Origin: Pseudomonadota bacterium | GTDB taxonomy: Bacteria; Desulfobacterota; Syntrophia; Syntrophales; JADFWA01 | DNA: 14,122 nt | Direction of reading: 5' to 3' | Assembly (NCBI GenBank): GCA_030610915.1 | Contig: JAUWQS010000011.1 | Coordinates: 1 to 14,122 of the forward strand | Shown: piece after piece, positions 1 through 6,302 of the stretch | Layout: every line of letters begins with the position of its first letter | Position numbering within the stretch: position 1 is the stretch's first letter | The notes under the pieces: model-generated | Seen by the model: the letters and a program-made list of their open reading frames with translations, nothing else | Told to the model about the DNA's origin: nothing | Databases searched by the model: none | Program-made: the position numbers and the translations under genes

Positions 1-109
1 CCAAAACAAAACCCTAATATTGTATTGTTTTGTTAGTTCACATACGGCTAACTTCTTAATATATAAAGCAGATATTAACAAGAATGCTTGCGAAGCCTAT
101 CGATTATTA

Positions 110-139
110 TGACGATTAAACTATCTGTGAAAATCGGTG
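110..139 (+). repeat. Tip of an IS related to the 2131-4243 element
   Basis: This stretch resembles the transposase-3' end of the IS at 2131-4243, read on the opposite strand. Both have TGACG(G/A)TTAA, then ACT, then a tip ending in GAAAATCGGTG. I count about 24 matches over 31 aligned columns with small gaps. The tip points right and ends 9 bp before the stop codon of the neighbouring gene. Any IS body would extend left, out of the window. Bases 1-109 show no recognisable transposase C-terminus, so this may be a truncated or non-autonomous copy. Confidence 0.4.
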
Positions 140-148
140 TCAAATGAG

Positions 149-805
149 TCAATAGTTCATTCTTTTTATATATTCATCAATCAACTGGATGATTCGTGAC
201 CTAAGTCCTTCAACGGTATATATATTGATGTCAATATTCCCGACAGTATGTGCCAAGTCAGGGATATTTAGGCTCTCTTTAATCCAATTAGAGAAATCAT
301 TTGCCTGAAGCCCGGTGTTTATTCGTGATTCGATGAAGTGGAAGTAGATGGAATATATACTGACGGATACAAGTAAATCACGAAAGGACTTAAGATCGCA
401 GGCAAATTTGTCGGTCAGGTATACAACTCTCATTATATCATATAGATAGAAGGGTTCAGAGGCTATTTTTTCAAAAGAGGCCGGTTCTTGCTTTCTGTGA
501 CTTTCAATAAGCTCAATAAGGCGCGCCCGTAAGTTATTGATCGTGTTGTATTCTCTTAAATCAATGGCCATCAACTTCTCTGCCAGGGCCTTTTCATTGA
601 GGCTCCTGGAGACCCAGATGGCAAAATCACTATTATAGGGCACCTGAACCTCTCGCATCTTCATAAAGGCAGAAAATGTATGATAAAAGATAGAAGAATC
701 CTTGCAGGTCTTTATCAGATTAAGCAATTCTTCAAGATTGTTAGCCTTGCGCCCGGTCAATTTCTCTAATGATGCACTGGACAAAAATTGAAATACATTT
801 CCCAC
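149..805 (-). CDS. DUF5752-like protein with internal duplication
   Basis: The 218-residue soluble protein has no signal peptide or membrane segment. It reads as two repeats of one domain of about 100 residues. Repeat 1 (about 4-104) carries SSIFYHTF, then NSDFAIWVSRSLN, then NNLRARLIELIE. Repeat 2 (about 118-216) carries YSIYFHFIES, then ANDFSNWIKESLN, then EGLRSRIIQLID. The pattern (aromatic-H-F motif, N-D-F-x-x-W motif, C-terminal LRxRxIxLI helix) matches my memory of DUF5752, a family of unknown role often near carbohydrate-active genes in Desulfobacterota; no such neighbour is visible here. The start is GTG at 803-805, preceded by GAGGTG 7 bases upstream. The function is unknown; the duplication is seen directly, while the family name is from recall. 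Confidence 0.65.
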   Translation of the reverse strand: MGNVFQFLSSASLEKLTGRKANNLEELLNLIKTCKDSSIFYHTFSAFMKMREVQVPYNSDFAIWVSRSLNEKALAEKLMAIDLREYNTINNLRARLIELIESHRKQEPASFEKIASEPFYLYDIMRVVYLTDKFACDLKSFRDLLVSVSIYSIYFHFIESRINTGLQANDFSNWIKESLNIPDLAHTVGNIDINIYTVEGLRSRIIQLIDEYIKRMNY

Positions 806-850
806 AAATACACCTCATGCTGGATACTCACCGCTAATCACATCGCTTTA

Positions 851-879
851 TTATTATCCTGAATGCCTGCATAAATCAA
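851..879 (-). promoter_or_regulatory. Possible sigma-70 promoter for the DUF5752-like gene
   Basis: On the minus strand TTGATT (874-879) and TAATAA (851-856) are separated by exactly 17 bases. They lie about 45 bases upstream of the GTG start at 805. The surroundings are AT-rich, so a chance match is possible. Confidence 0.3.
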
Positions 880-936
880 ACAATTTTAGACAATATTATA
901 GGACATATAAGAATAGAGAGAGAATATGGGGACGTA

Positions 937-1064
937 CCCTGAGCTTGTCGAAGGGCGAAGCCGTTTCTGCCTGTCTGCGTGCAACGCACAGGCAGGCGTG
1001 ATTTCTTTGTATTTAGACCTATCTGCGTTCATCTGCGTTCATCTGTGGCTGAGTAGTTACTCAG
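937..1064. repeat. Cluster of four short intergenic repeats
   Basis: Four repeat types are packed together. CCCTGAGCTTGTCGAAGGG (937-955) is an imperfect palindrome. CTGCCTGT (967-974) and ACAGGCAG (988-995) are the arms of a hairpin around a GCGTGCAACGC core. ATCTGCGTTC occurs twice in tandem at 1021-1040, followed by a decayed third unit. CTGAGTAGTTACTCAG (1049-1064) is a palindrome with 7-bp arms. The first and third types are familiar to me as widespread intergenic repeats of delta-proteobacteria. An open plus-strand frame across the cluster has no coding character. Confidence 0.7.
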
Positions 1065-1152
1065 GGACAAACTTTAAAACAGCTTCTATCCACTCGTTGC
1101 GGCTGACCCAGCGGCGTACCTTTCGTAGAAGCACTTCGAAACGGTAGATCAT
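1057..1152 (-). pseudogene. 5' fragment (31 codons) of an unidentified gene
   Basis: The reading frame begins with ATG at 1150-1152 and overlaps the TGA of the upstream tail in an ATGA arrangement, which is typical of translational coupling. It encodes a basic, probably helical start with the motif LLRKVRRWVSRNEW. It then stops at a TAA that lies inside the CTGAGTAGTTACTCAG palindrome, so the last two residues (P-E) come from the repeat. The rest of the gene is absent. I do not recognise the family. This is best read as a gene start severed by a repeat-associated rearrangement. Confidence 0.45.
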
Positions 1153-1346
1153 GGTTTCCTTTTGCCCTCCGACACATCAATGTTCAATGCGGCGCCGGCC
1201 GCCCCGGCAAGATTCTTTATGACGTTCCACTCGGTCTTGATCTTGTGCAAAATAGTGGTCCAGGCGCTGTACTCTTTATGCCGATCAAAAAATTCCTTAT
1301 TCAGCAGATTCTTATAAAGAGTCAGGGCCTTATCGGTGAAATGGGG
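1149..1346 (-). pseudogene. C-terminal tail of an unidentified protein, in frame with Bro-N
   Basis: Directly after the TGA of the Bro-N gene the same frame stays open for 65 codons and ends at the ATGA overlap at 1149-1152. The translation has ordinary protein composition, for example LYKNLLNKEFFDRHKEY and AWTTILHKIKTEWNVIKNLA, and ends in SEGKRKP. It does not resemble the C-terminus I expect for Bro-N proteins, so it is probably the 3' end of a different gene joined by deletion. The ATGA overlap with the next start shows that this was a real gene end in an operon. The family is not recognised. Confidence 0.45.
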
Positions 1347-2030
1347 TCAGTCGTTGACTATTCGCTCGCCTAACATCGTAAAAATCAGTTCCAAATCATC
1401 CATATGGTCGCGTAAATTGGCTTTTGATTTTTCAGGCAGATTCTTATACTTTTTATAGTCACCAGGCGTCATTCCAAATGTGGCTTTGGAAATCTCGGCG
1501 GTTAAAATGGCAAAGTCTTTTTGCTCTTCAATTCCGCGCTCCTTCCATTCATCGATCAGATTCTGCCGTATGGCGATGCCCCTTAATCTTTTGTCAATCC
1601 AGTCTTGGGGATAGCCCTTTTTCTCATAAATTTCTTTCATCCGCTGTTGCGCAAGTTCGGGATTTTCTATCTCTTCAATTCTTTCATATCCAACCTTGGC
1701 AAGCCATCTTTTGAAGGGTTCCGCTTTTTTACTGCGGATTGATTGAATCAGACGAAAACCATCTTTGGTATTTCCTGCTAATGTTTTTCTCTTTTTACCT
1801 GTTTTTGTTGACATCTCTACCTGGGGACAATTTGTCCCTATGTAGAATCCAAGTTCTTCATCTCTTTTACGAATCTTTTTCAGATAGTCTGTAGGTTTAG
1901 GACTATCGGTTAATACGCCAACGATATCAACCAATGAATAAAACCATTCATCATTATGCCAGGTCCTACGAATCTCTTTGCCTTGGAAAACGACGAGTTT
2001 GTTGGGTCGATTATTTTGTTTGTCTTCCAT
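1347..2030 (-). CDS. Bro-N domain protein, probably 3'-truncated
   Basis: The 227-residue protein has an N-terminal Bro-N domain (about 12-105: WHNDEWFYSLVDIVGVLTDS, then GFRLIQSIRSKKAEPFKRWL). It is followed by the conserved extension VGYERIEEIENPELAQ, DWIDKRLRGIAIRQ and LRDHMDDLELIFTMLGER (to 223). Bro-N proteins are phage- and virus-type putative DNA-binding proteins. A bacterial subgroup with exactly this extension sits in type I restriction-modification loci. The upstream neighbour is an hsdS tip whose TAA overlaps this ATG (TAATG), so the two genes were coupled. Relatives as I recall them continue about 50-60 residues beyond LGER; here the frame stops after IVND at a GGGGTCAG motif (1343-1350), so the 3' end is probably lost. 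The start is supported by GGAG 8 bases upstream. Confidence 0.8.
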   Translation of the reverse strand: MEDKQNNRPNKLVVFQGKEIRRTWHNDEWFYSLVDIVGVLTDSPKPTDYLKKIRKRDEELGFYIGTNCPQVEMSTKTGKKRKTLAGNTKDGFRLIQSIRSKKAEPFKRWLAKVGYERIEEIENPELAQQRMKEIYEKKGYPQDWIDKRLRGIAIRQNLIDEWKERGIEEQKDFAILTAEISKATFGMTPGDYKKYKNLPEKSKANLRDHMDDLELIFTMLGERIVND

Positions 2031-2130
2031 TATAATTCTCCGCCAAATGCTTTTTGCAGGATTGATTTTTTTAGTTCGTCTAAATCAGACAGCTTTTGTT
2101 GATAGATACTTCCCAGTTTTTTTGTTTTAT
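2030..2130 (-). pseudogene. hsdS: 3' tip of type I restriction specificity subunit HsdS
   Basis: Read on the minus strand, the last codons before the Bro-N gene give KKLGSIYQQKL, then SDLDELKKSILQKAFGGEL and a stop. This is the characteristic C-terminal coiled-coil end of HsdS, the DNA-recognition subunit of type I restriction-modification enzymes. The open frame runs only about 33 codons and then enters the inverted repeat of the IS at 2131, where it stops at about 2150. The rest of hsdS does not continue on the far side of the IS (4244 onward), so insertion was followed by deletion or a second rearrangement. hsdM and hsdR are not in the window. Confidence 0.8.
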
Positions 2131-2145
2131 CACCGATTTTCGCGC
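2131..2145 (+). repeat. Left terminal inverted repeat of the IS
   Basis: CACCGATTTTCGCGC, identical over 15 bp to the reverse complement of 4229-4243. It lies 36 bp outside the transposase stop codon and replaces the upstream coding part of hsdS. Confidence 0.85.
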
Positions 2146-2181
2146 AGTTTTAACCGTCACCCAAATATAAGAATCTGACGG

Positions 2182-3900
2182 TCATTTGAATTTCAGATTA
2201 AGCCTTGCGCCATTCATCCATGAAAGCGATTCCGGCATCAATTTCCAAGGCACAGCCCTCAGGATCGGGTTGTGTGCCTTCCTTGGAAAGGTGACTGTAA
2301 TGTTTCCATTTCCGATGTCTATATTTGCCTTGCCCCTGACAAAATGACGGTAAATTTTCTGGGCATCGCAATACTCAAATCCACGCAGTTTTCCTGCAAG
2401 CATGCTGTATAATGTATCAGCTATCATGGTCATTGCAACATCAAAGTGTACCTTGGTCAATATGGGAGAAGACAGAGAGTTGAGATGGAAGAAATTAACC
2501 GCTTCCGAGATGCCGTTCTCCACACGCCAGCGTCTGGCATAGTTGCCGACAAGAAGCTCCATTGGTGAATCAAAGTCATTGGTGATAAGAAACGCAGGTT
2601 TTTCATGGCCGTTGCCGTGAACAATAACCTGACGCAACTGCCCGTCATACTCTCTGAGAGTTATGAAGGATTCATTGACCAGTGGATTGGGGTATTTTCT
2701 CTTTGCGTGAGCTATGTTTATCCGTTTCCATGGTCCAAGATCGTTTACTTCATCCAGCAGGTTCTTCCCCCGACGTCGAAGGGTGATAAACTTTATGCCA
2801 TGGGCATTCAGATATGACAACCTTGAATATGTTGTAAACTTGGAATCGAAGATAAGAGTGGGTTTTACCCCCCTTCTGATCTTCTTCCAGAAGGAGAGAA
2901 AGGAAATCACCTGATCATCGGATTCCTCACGTTTAATATCTGCGGCCGTATATAATATCAGTTTCGACCCTGCATCCTGAGCAAAGAGGGTGAGGGCGCC
3001 TTTCATGACTTTATCGCGCGCACCGGCCCAGTGTTTCTCCAGTACCGATTCGTCACCAAAATGAGGAACCGTGTGAAAGTCCATGTTGATGATATTGCCA
3101 TCATACAATCGCAGTCTATGTGCCTGTCTTACAAAGGCTTCCTGGAGACGTTCTATATGGATTGAATCCAGACCATAAGAATAGGTAGACATCGATGTAC
3201 ACTTGGGAATTACGTTAAGTCCCGAAAAAAGCCCGAGACCCGGGTTGAATGCATGGTCTCCCACATGGGCATACCGTTCTGTTCCAAGAAGCTTCAATGC
3301 CAGAAAGGACAGAAAGTAACTGATTGCCGGTATGGACTTTGTTCCCGGCAGACCGGCCTTGCGTACAATCTCCTGCATGTTCAGGCTTTCAATGAATGGC
3401 GCGAAAAGAAACACGCCAGCATCTTCACATTCAAAGGGTTTTCTTTCTAATTCGCTTATCGTAACTGCCTGGGATACAGAGGGAACTTCAGCTCCCTTGA
3501 CGGTAAGGCCGATCTTCAATTTGCTTCGCCTTGGAAGCTTTGGGAATCCCTCTTCCGCCAGTACCCGCTCAATGGTACGAATGGAGATCTCCACACCTTC
3601 TTCTGAAAGCAACTGGGTAATCTCTCCCGCGGAAAGATTATACCTTCTCCAGTTACAAACCTTCAATCGAAGTGCCGAATTAACACCGCGCCGATTGGTT
3701 TTTCCTTCTGAAACCGGTTCCGAGAAATCGATCTTGCCATGCGTGAATTGATGTCTTAGAAGGTGAATATACGCTGCTGTGTATCCAAATCTTTCAGCCA
3801 CTACCCTAGCCGGCAGTCGTTCAACGAAGGATGCTCGAATGGCTTCATATCTCCTTTGCCATTCATGTGCTGGATGCAGGAAGTATTTTTCGTCTCGCAT
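2182..3900 (-). CDS. IS4-type DDE transposase
   Basis: From the ATG at 3898-3900 the protein is 572 residues. It starts with a helix-turn-helix region (about 25-52, ERLPARVVAERFGYTAAYIH) and a second one around 85-115 (SAGEITQLLSEEGVEISIRT). An RNase-H-like DDE core follows. The likely catalytic residues are D274 (NMDFHTV), D352 (LIFDSKF) and E461 within YARRWRVEN. That last motif fits the Y-x2-R-x3-E signature of IS4-superfamily transposases, but the usual lysine seven residues after E is valine. The open frame continues 58 codons upstream of the chosen start, but that part is unlike a transposase, and a strong promoter inside it favours the shorter form. No internal stop or frameshift is visible, so the gene looks intact. 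The exact IS family is not assigned. Confidence 0.82.
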   Translation of the reverse strand: MRDEKYFLHPAHEWQRRYEAIRASFVERLPARVVAERFGYTAAYIHLLRHQFTHGKIDFSEPVSEGKTNRRGVNSALRLKVCNWRRYNLSAGEITQLLSEEGVEISIRTIERVLAEEGFPKLPRRSKLKIGLTVKGAEVPSVSQAVTISELERKPFECEDAGVFLFAPFIESLNMQEIVRKAGLPGTKSIPAISYFLSFLALKLLGTERYAHVGDHAFNPGLGLFSGLNVIPKCTSMSTYSYGLDSIHIERLQEAFVRQAHRLRLYDGNIINMDFHTVPHFGDESVLEKHWAGARDKVMKGALTLFAQDAGSKLILYTAADIKREESDDQVISFLSFWKKIRRGVKPTLIFDSKFTTYSRLSYLNAHGIKFITLRRRGKNLLDEVNDLGPWKRINIAHAKRKYPNPLVNESFITLREYDGQLRQVIVHGNGHEKPAFLITNDFDSPMELLVGNYARRWRVENGISEAVNFFHLNSLSSPILTKVHFDVAMTMIADTLYSMLAGKLRGFEYCDAQKIYRHFVRGKANIDIGNGNITVTFPRKAHNPILRAVPWKLMPESLSWMNGARLNLKFK

Positions 3901-3906
3901 GAACAT

Positions 3907-3935
3907 CTTATATATTGTGTCGCATATAATGTCAA
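3907..3935 (-). promoter_or_regulatory. Near-consensus promoter giving a leaderless transposase transcript
   Basis: On the minus strand TTGACA (3930-3935, perfect -35) and TATAAG (3907-3912, one mismatch from TATAAT) are exactly 17 bp apart. Initiation about 7 bases after the -10 would fall at about 3900, on the ATG at 3898-3900. The mRNA would then start at or next to its start codon without a Shine-Dalgarno site. Confidence 0.6.
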
Positions 3936-4228
3936 GACGAAAATACATAAAACGAACAATAACAAACAGGGCAAACTGGCACAAATACGCACGGTGGCAA
4001 TCTATTATCTTGTTATTATTGGATATATTCATCAGATATCTGTCGAGGAAAGCCGGGTAATATATTCCGAACAAACATTATAACTTAATTGATATAGGTG
4101 CATAACCGTCACTGAATATAAGATATTTTGAAGTCCGCTCTGATGTGTGCACTGTAACTATATGATTTATGGCTACTTTCACTGCATACCTTCTTAAATG
4201 GATGCTTGTCGTTGCTGGAGTTTTAAGA

Positions 4229-4243
4229 GCGCGAAAATCGGTG
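4229..4243 (-). repeat. Right terminal inverted repeat of the IS
   Basis: GCGCGAAAATCGGTG, the exact partner of the repeat at 2131-2145. The ISL3 remnant starts 56 bp to its right, so the two elements are almost adjacent. Confidence 0.85.
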
Positions 4244-4298
4244 TTAATACATTCTCTGAAGAGATTTAAATACACATTTCAGAGGAGGCATCATAGTA

Positions 4299-5092
4299 GT
4301 GAATACGATATTTGAAGCAGCCCTGTCAATCAATGAGCCTTGGTACATTAAAGAGATAGAGTTTGATCCTGACAAAAAACGACTTGATTTATATATAGAC
4401 TTTAGAAGAGGCAGTACCTTCAAGGTTGATGAACCCGGTTGTGATGGATCATATAAAGTCTACGATACCGTGGATAAGACCTGGCGCCACTTAAATTTCT
4501 TTCAGCATGAGAGTTATCTCCATTGCCGGACACCGCGAATAAAATATGACAAAGACAAGATAAAACAGATATATCCGCCATGGGCAGGCAGGAGTCCTGG
4601 TTTTACCTTGCTGTTTGAGGCCCTGGTTATGCAACTTTGCGCACATATGCCTGTAAACACGGTCTGCGGTGTGATAAACGAAAACAAGAACAAGATATGG
4701 CGAATGCTTGAAAAATACATCGATATGGCACGAGAGCATGAAGACTTCCCAAATTGCGTATAAACTCGGTCAGGGCGCTTCGGATACGAGAAAGCTTTCA
4801 AGATATCTATCAAGCAGAAACTGAAGATGCCTTCTCTCTGCTGCTTAACAAATGGTATTTCCGGGCCACCCACAGCCGCCTTGCACCGATAGTAAAAGTT
4901 GCGAAAACAATCAAGTCTCATTGGGATGGTATCCTTGAGTGGAAACGATCCCAGATAAACAATGGAATCCTTGAGGGCCTTAATTCCATTGTTCAGGCTG
5001 CTAAAGCAAAAGCCAGGGGTTTCAGTACTTTTAAAAACTTCCTGATAATAATTTTTCTGATTACCGGAAAATTAAAATTGATGAACTCGTAA
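4299..5092 (+). pseudogene. ISL3-family transposase with catalytic core deleted
   Basis: Two ORFs in different frames are the two ends of one ISL3 transposase. The first (4299-4763, GTG start, AGAGGAGG upstream) has the N-terminal zinc-ribbon/HTH region with the family motifs TWRHLNFFQHESYLH and PPWAGRSPGFTLLFEALVM. The second (about 4754-5092) has the C-terminal part: KWYFRATHSRLAPIVKVAKT, then SQINNGILEGLNSIVQAAKA, then ARGFSTFKNF. The middle of about 150-200 residues, which contains the catalytic aspartates, is missing, and the junction near 4750-4770 shifts frame. Several zinc-ligand cysteines of the N-terminal ribbon are also replaced (only GCDG remains of the first pair). A full ISL3 transposase is about 400 residues or more. 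The remnant cannot be active. Its stop codon lies inside the palindromic element at 5085. Confidence 0.88.
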
Positions 5093-5204
5093 AAAGTCTG
5101 AAAAACACTCTTTTGTCATTCTGAGCGATAGCGAAGAATCTAATATCATTGAGATTCTTCGTCGCTCCGCTCCTCAGAATGACATTGCGTGGACTTTTTA
5201 CGAG
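5085..5204. repeat. 120-bp nested palindromic element (MITE-like)
   Basis: Three nested pairs of perfect arms lie around a common centre. The outer pair is CTCGTAAAAAGTC (5086-5098) with GACTTTTTACGAG (5192-5204). The middle pair is TGTCATTCTGAG (5114-5125) with CTCAGAATGACA (5173-5184). The inner pair is CGAAGAATCT (5132-5141) with AGATTCTTCG (5152-5161). The TCATTCTGAG/GAAGAATCT type is a known abundant intergenic repeat in many bacteria. The element supplies the TAA that ends the ISL3 remnant. Confidence 0.8.
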
Positions 5205-5260
5205 ACTGTCAAAATTCAATCTCGTTAATCAGCATGTGGGATAACATCTATTAAATATCG

Positions 5261-5980
5261 TTACCCACTTAAAGTGGGAAGGAACCGTAAATATTCCCTT
5301 ATGCTTTTGGCAACTGCCCCCGCAATGGATTTTTGTGTGGTTCTATCCGTCAATTGCTTTTTGTCTTTAATATTCGTGCCAAACCCCGTTTCCAGAACAA
5401 CCGCAGGAATGGCAACACCGTCGAGGACAGGAATGGGAGCGCTCCGAAGCCCTCTGTCCTTCCTTGGAAATATCTTTCCCATGTTTCTCAGAATAATTTT
5501 GGCAAATCTAACGCTGTCATTGAGGTGTTTTGTTTTGGTCATGTCCTTTAAAATTTCTTGAGAAGCGCTCTTACCTGTGGAGGGCAATTTGAAACCAGGA
5601 AAATAGACCTCGAACCCGCTTGAGTTTTTCCCAAAACCTGAATTTACATGTAAACTGATAAACATATCCGCGCCTGATTTTTTTATCATCTTAACCCGAT
5701 CCGATATAGAGATATCCCTGTCGACAGATCTTGTAAGCCGGATCTTGACATTTTTTGACCTGCCCAGGTCATCTTTTATTAATCCGGCAATGGCAAGGGT
5801 CACATCTTTTTCATGCAGTTTCCCTGATAATTTTACCCCTTTGTCCTGCCCGCCGTGCGCCGGATCCACCACAATTAGATATTGATCATGGCGACTTTCC
5901 GCTTTGGAGCTCAACGGTGGAACAAGCAGCAATATCAATAAAACAGAAAATGTCGTCTTGAAAAACAGTTTGTTCATCAT
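5261..5980 (-). CDS. N-acetylmuramoyl-L-alanine amidase (Amidase_3), exported
   Basis: The enzyme would cleave the amide bond between MurNAc and L-alanine in peptidoglycan and act in the periplasm during cell separation or wall turnover. From ATG at 5978-5980 the protein is 239 residues. It has a signal peptide (about 1-28: MMNKLFFKTT, then a hydrophobic LLILLLV run, then cleavage near SSKAES). The mature part is one Amidase_3 domain with the zinc ligands H42 (VVDPAHGG), E57 (KLHEKD) and H111 (ISLHVNS), and the catalytic E197 (AVVLETGF). No LysM, SPOR or AMIN domain is present, so it is a minimal form. The frame extends 17 codons upstream, but AGGG 10 bases before the chosen ATG and the signal peptide favour the shorter start. 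The last codons (PTLSG) lie in a palindrome. Confidence 0.88.
   Translation of the reverse strand: MMNKLFFKTTFSVLLILLLVPPLSSKAESRHDQYLIVVDPAHGGQDKGVKLSGKLHEKDVTLAIAGLIKDDLGRSKNVKIRLTRSVDRDISISDRVKMIKKSGADMFISLHVNSGFGKNSSGFEVYFPGFKLPSTGKSASQEILKDMTKTKHLNDSVRFAKIILRNMGKIFPRKDRGLRSAPIPVLDGVAIPAVVLETGFGTNIKDKKQLTDRTTQKSIAGAVAKSIREYLRFLPTLSG
5264..5278. repeat. Palindrome forming the amidase C-terminus
   Basis: CCCACTT and AAGTGGG form 7-bp arms around one base, directly before the amidase stop codon. They encode P-T-L-S-G. No T-run follows in the direction of transcription, so it is not a canonical intrinsic terminator. It may still stall the end of the transcript. Confidence 0.55.
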
Positions 5981-6130
5981 TCTAATTACACCCTGAGAAC
6001 CTGTTGCGTGGATATTACCGTAATCGGCCATAATTTTAGATTTTTCTGTCGTATTTTTTCACCAAAAAGCTCACGAAAAAAACTGCTCTTTAACTCTGAC
6101 CTTTATGCCCTTTAATGAATCCCGGAAACC

Positions 6131-6233
6131 GTAGCGGAGACCTTTAGGTCTCCATTCTCTTTTAATGGTGGGCTAAGGCTTTCCGTTACGTGCTACGTGC
6201 CAATACATATGGAAGGCTAAAGCCTTCCGCTAC
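6131..6233. repeat. Pair of inverted repeat units with compensatory stems
   Basis: This fills the 322-bp gap between the amidase and rsh. Unit 1 (6131-6153) reads GTAGC, then GGAGACC-TTTA-GGTCTCC. Unit 2 (6211-6233, opposite orientation) reads on the minus strand GTAGC, then GGAAGGC-TTTA-GCCTTCC. A decayed third copy lies around 6172-6188. The units differ at three positions of the left arm and the right arm changes to match, so each hairpin remains perfect. The remaining sequence of the gap (5981-6130 and 6234-6302) shows nothing recognisable. Confidence 0.75.
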
Positions 6234-6302
6234 ATATACTGTGCAATTTTGACTGACTCAAAAAGCGTAATCTGTGGCCGTGTAAAGTATACTGTCTACA
6301 GT

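Larger units (their letters stand above)
2131..4243 (-). mobile_element. Insertion sequence with 15-bp perfect terminal repeats
   Basis: CACCGATTTTCGCGC at 2131-2145 and its exact reverse complement at 4229-4243 bracket a single transposase gene. The element is 2113 bp. About 50 bp separate the left repeat from the transposase stop, and about 330 bp separate the transposase start from the right repeat. I find no clear target-site duplication: the flanks end ...TTTTAT on the left and begin TTAATA on the right. A post-insertion deletion would explain this, and the hsdS half missing from the right side agrees. The IS family is uncertain; the transposase belongs to the IS4-type DDE superfamily. 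Confidence 0.8.

Noticed and set aside
926..1147. Plus-strand open frame of 73 codons
   Set aside because: It runs through four intergenic repeat types and the antisense of the gene fragment at 1057-1152; its translation is just the repeats.
1347..1349. TGA in frame between Bro-N and the 65-codon tail as a selenocysteine codon
   Set aside because: The tail does not resemble a Bro-N C-terminus, no selenoprotein motif is present, and a GGGGTCAG break-point motif lies at the junction; a chimeric junction is simpler.
3901..4074. Longer start of the IS transposase (58 extra codons)
   Set aside because: The added segment is Cys/Ile/Tyr-rich and unlike transposase N-termini, and a strong promoter lies within it.
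5264..5278. Intrinsic terminator at the amidase end
   Set aside because: The 7-bp stem is not followed by a T-run on the transcribed strand.
5981..6031. Longer amidase start at 6029-6031
   Set aside because: It lacks a ribosome site and would place 17 residues before a good signal peptide.
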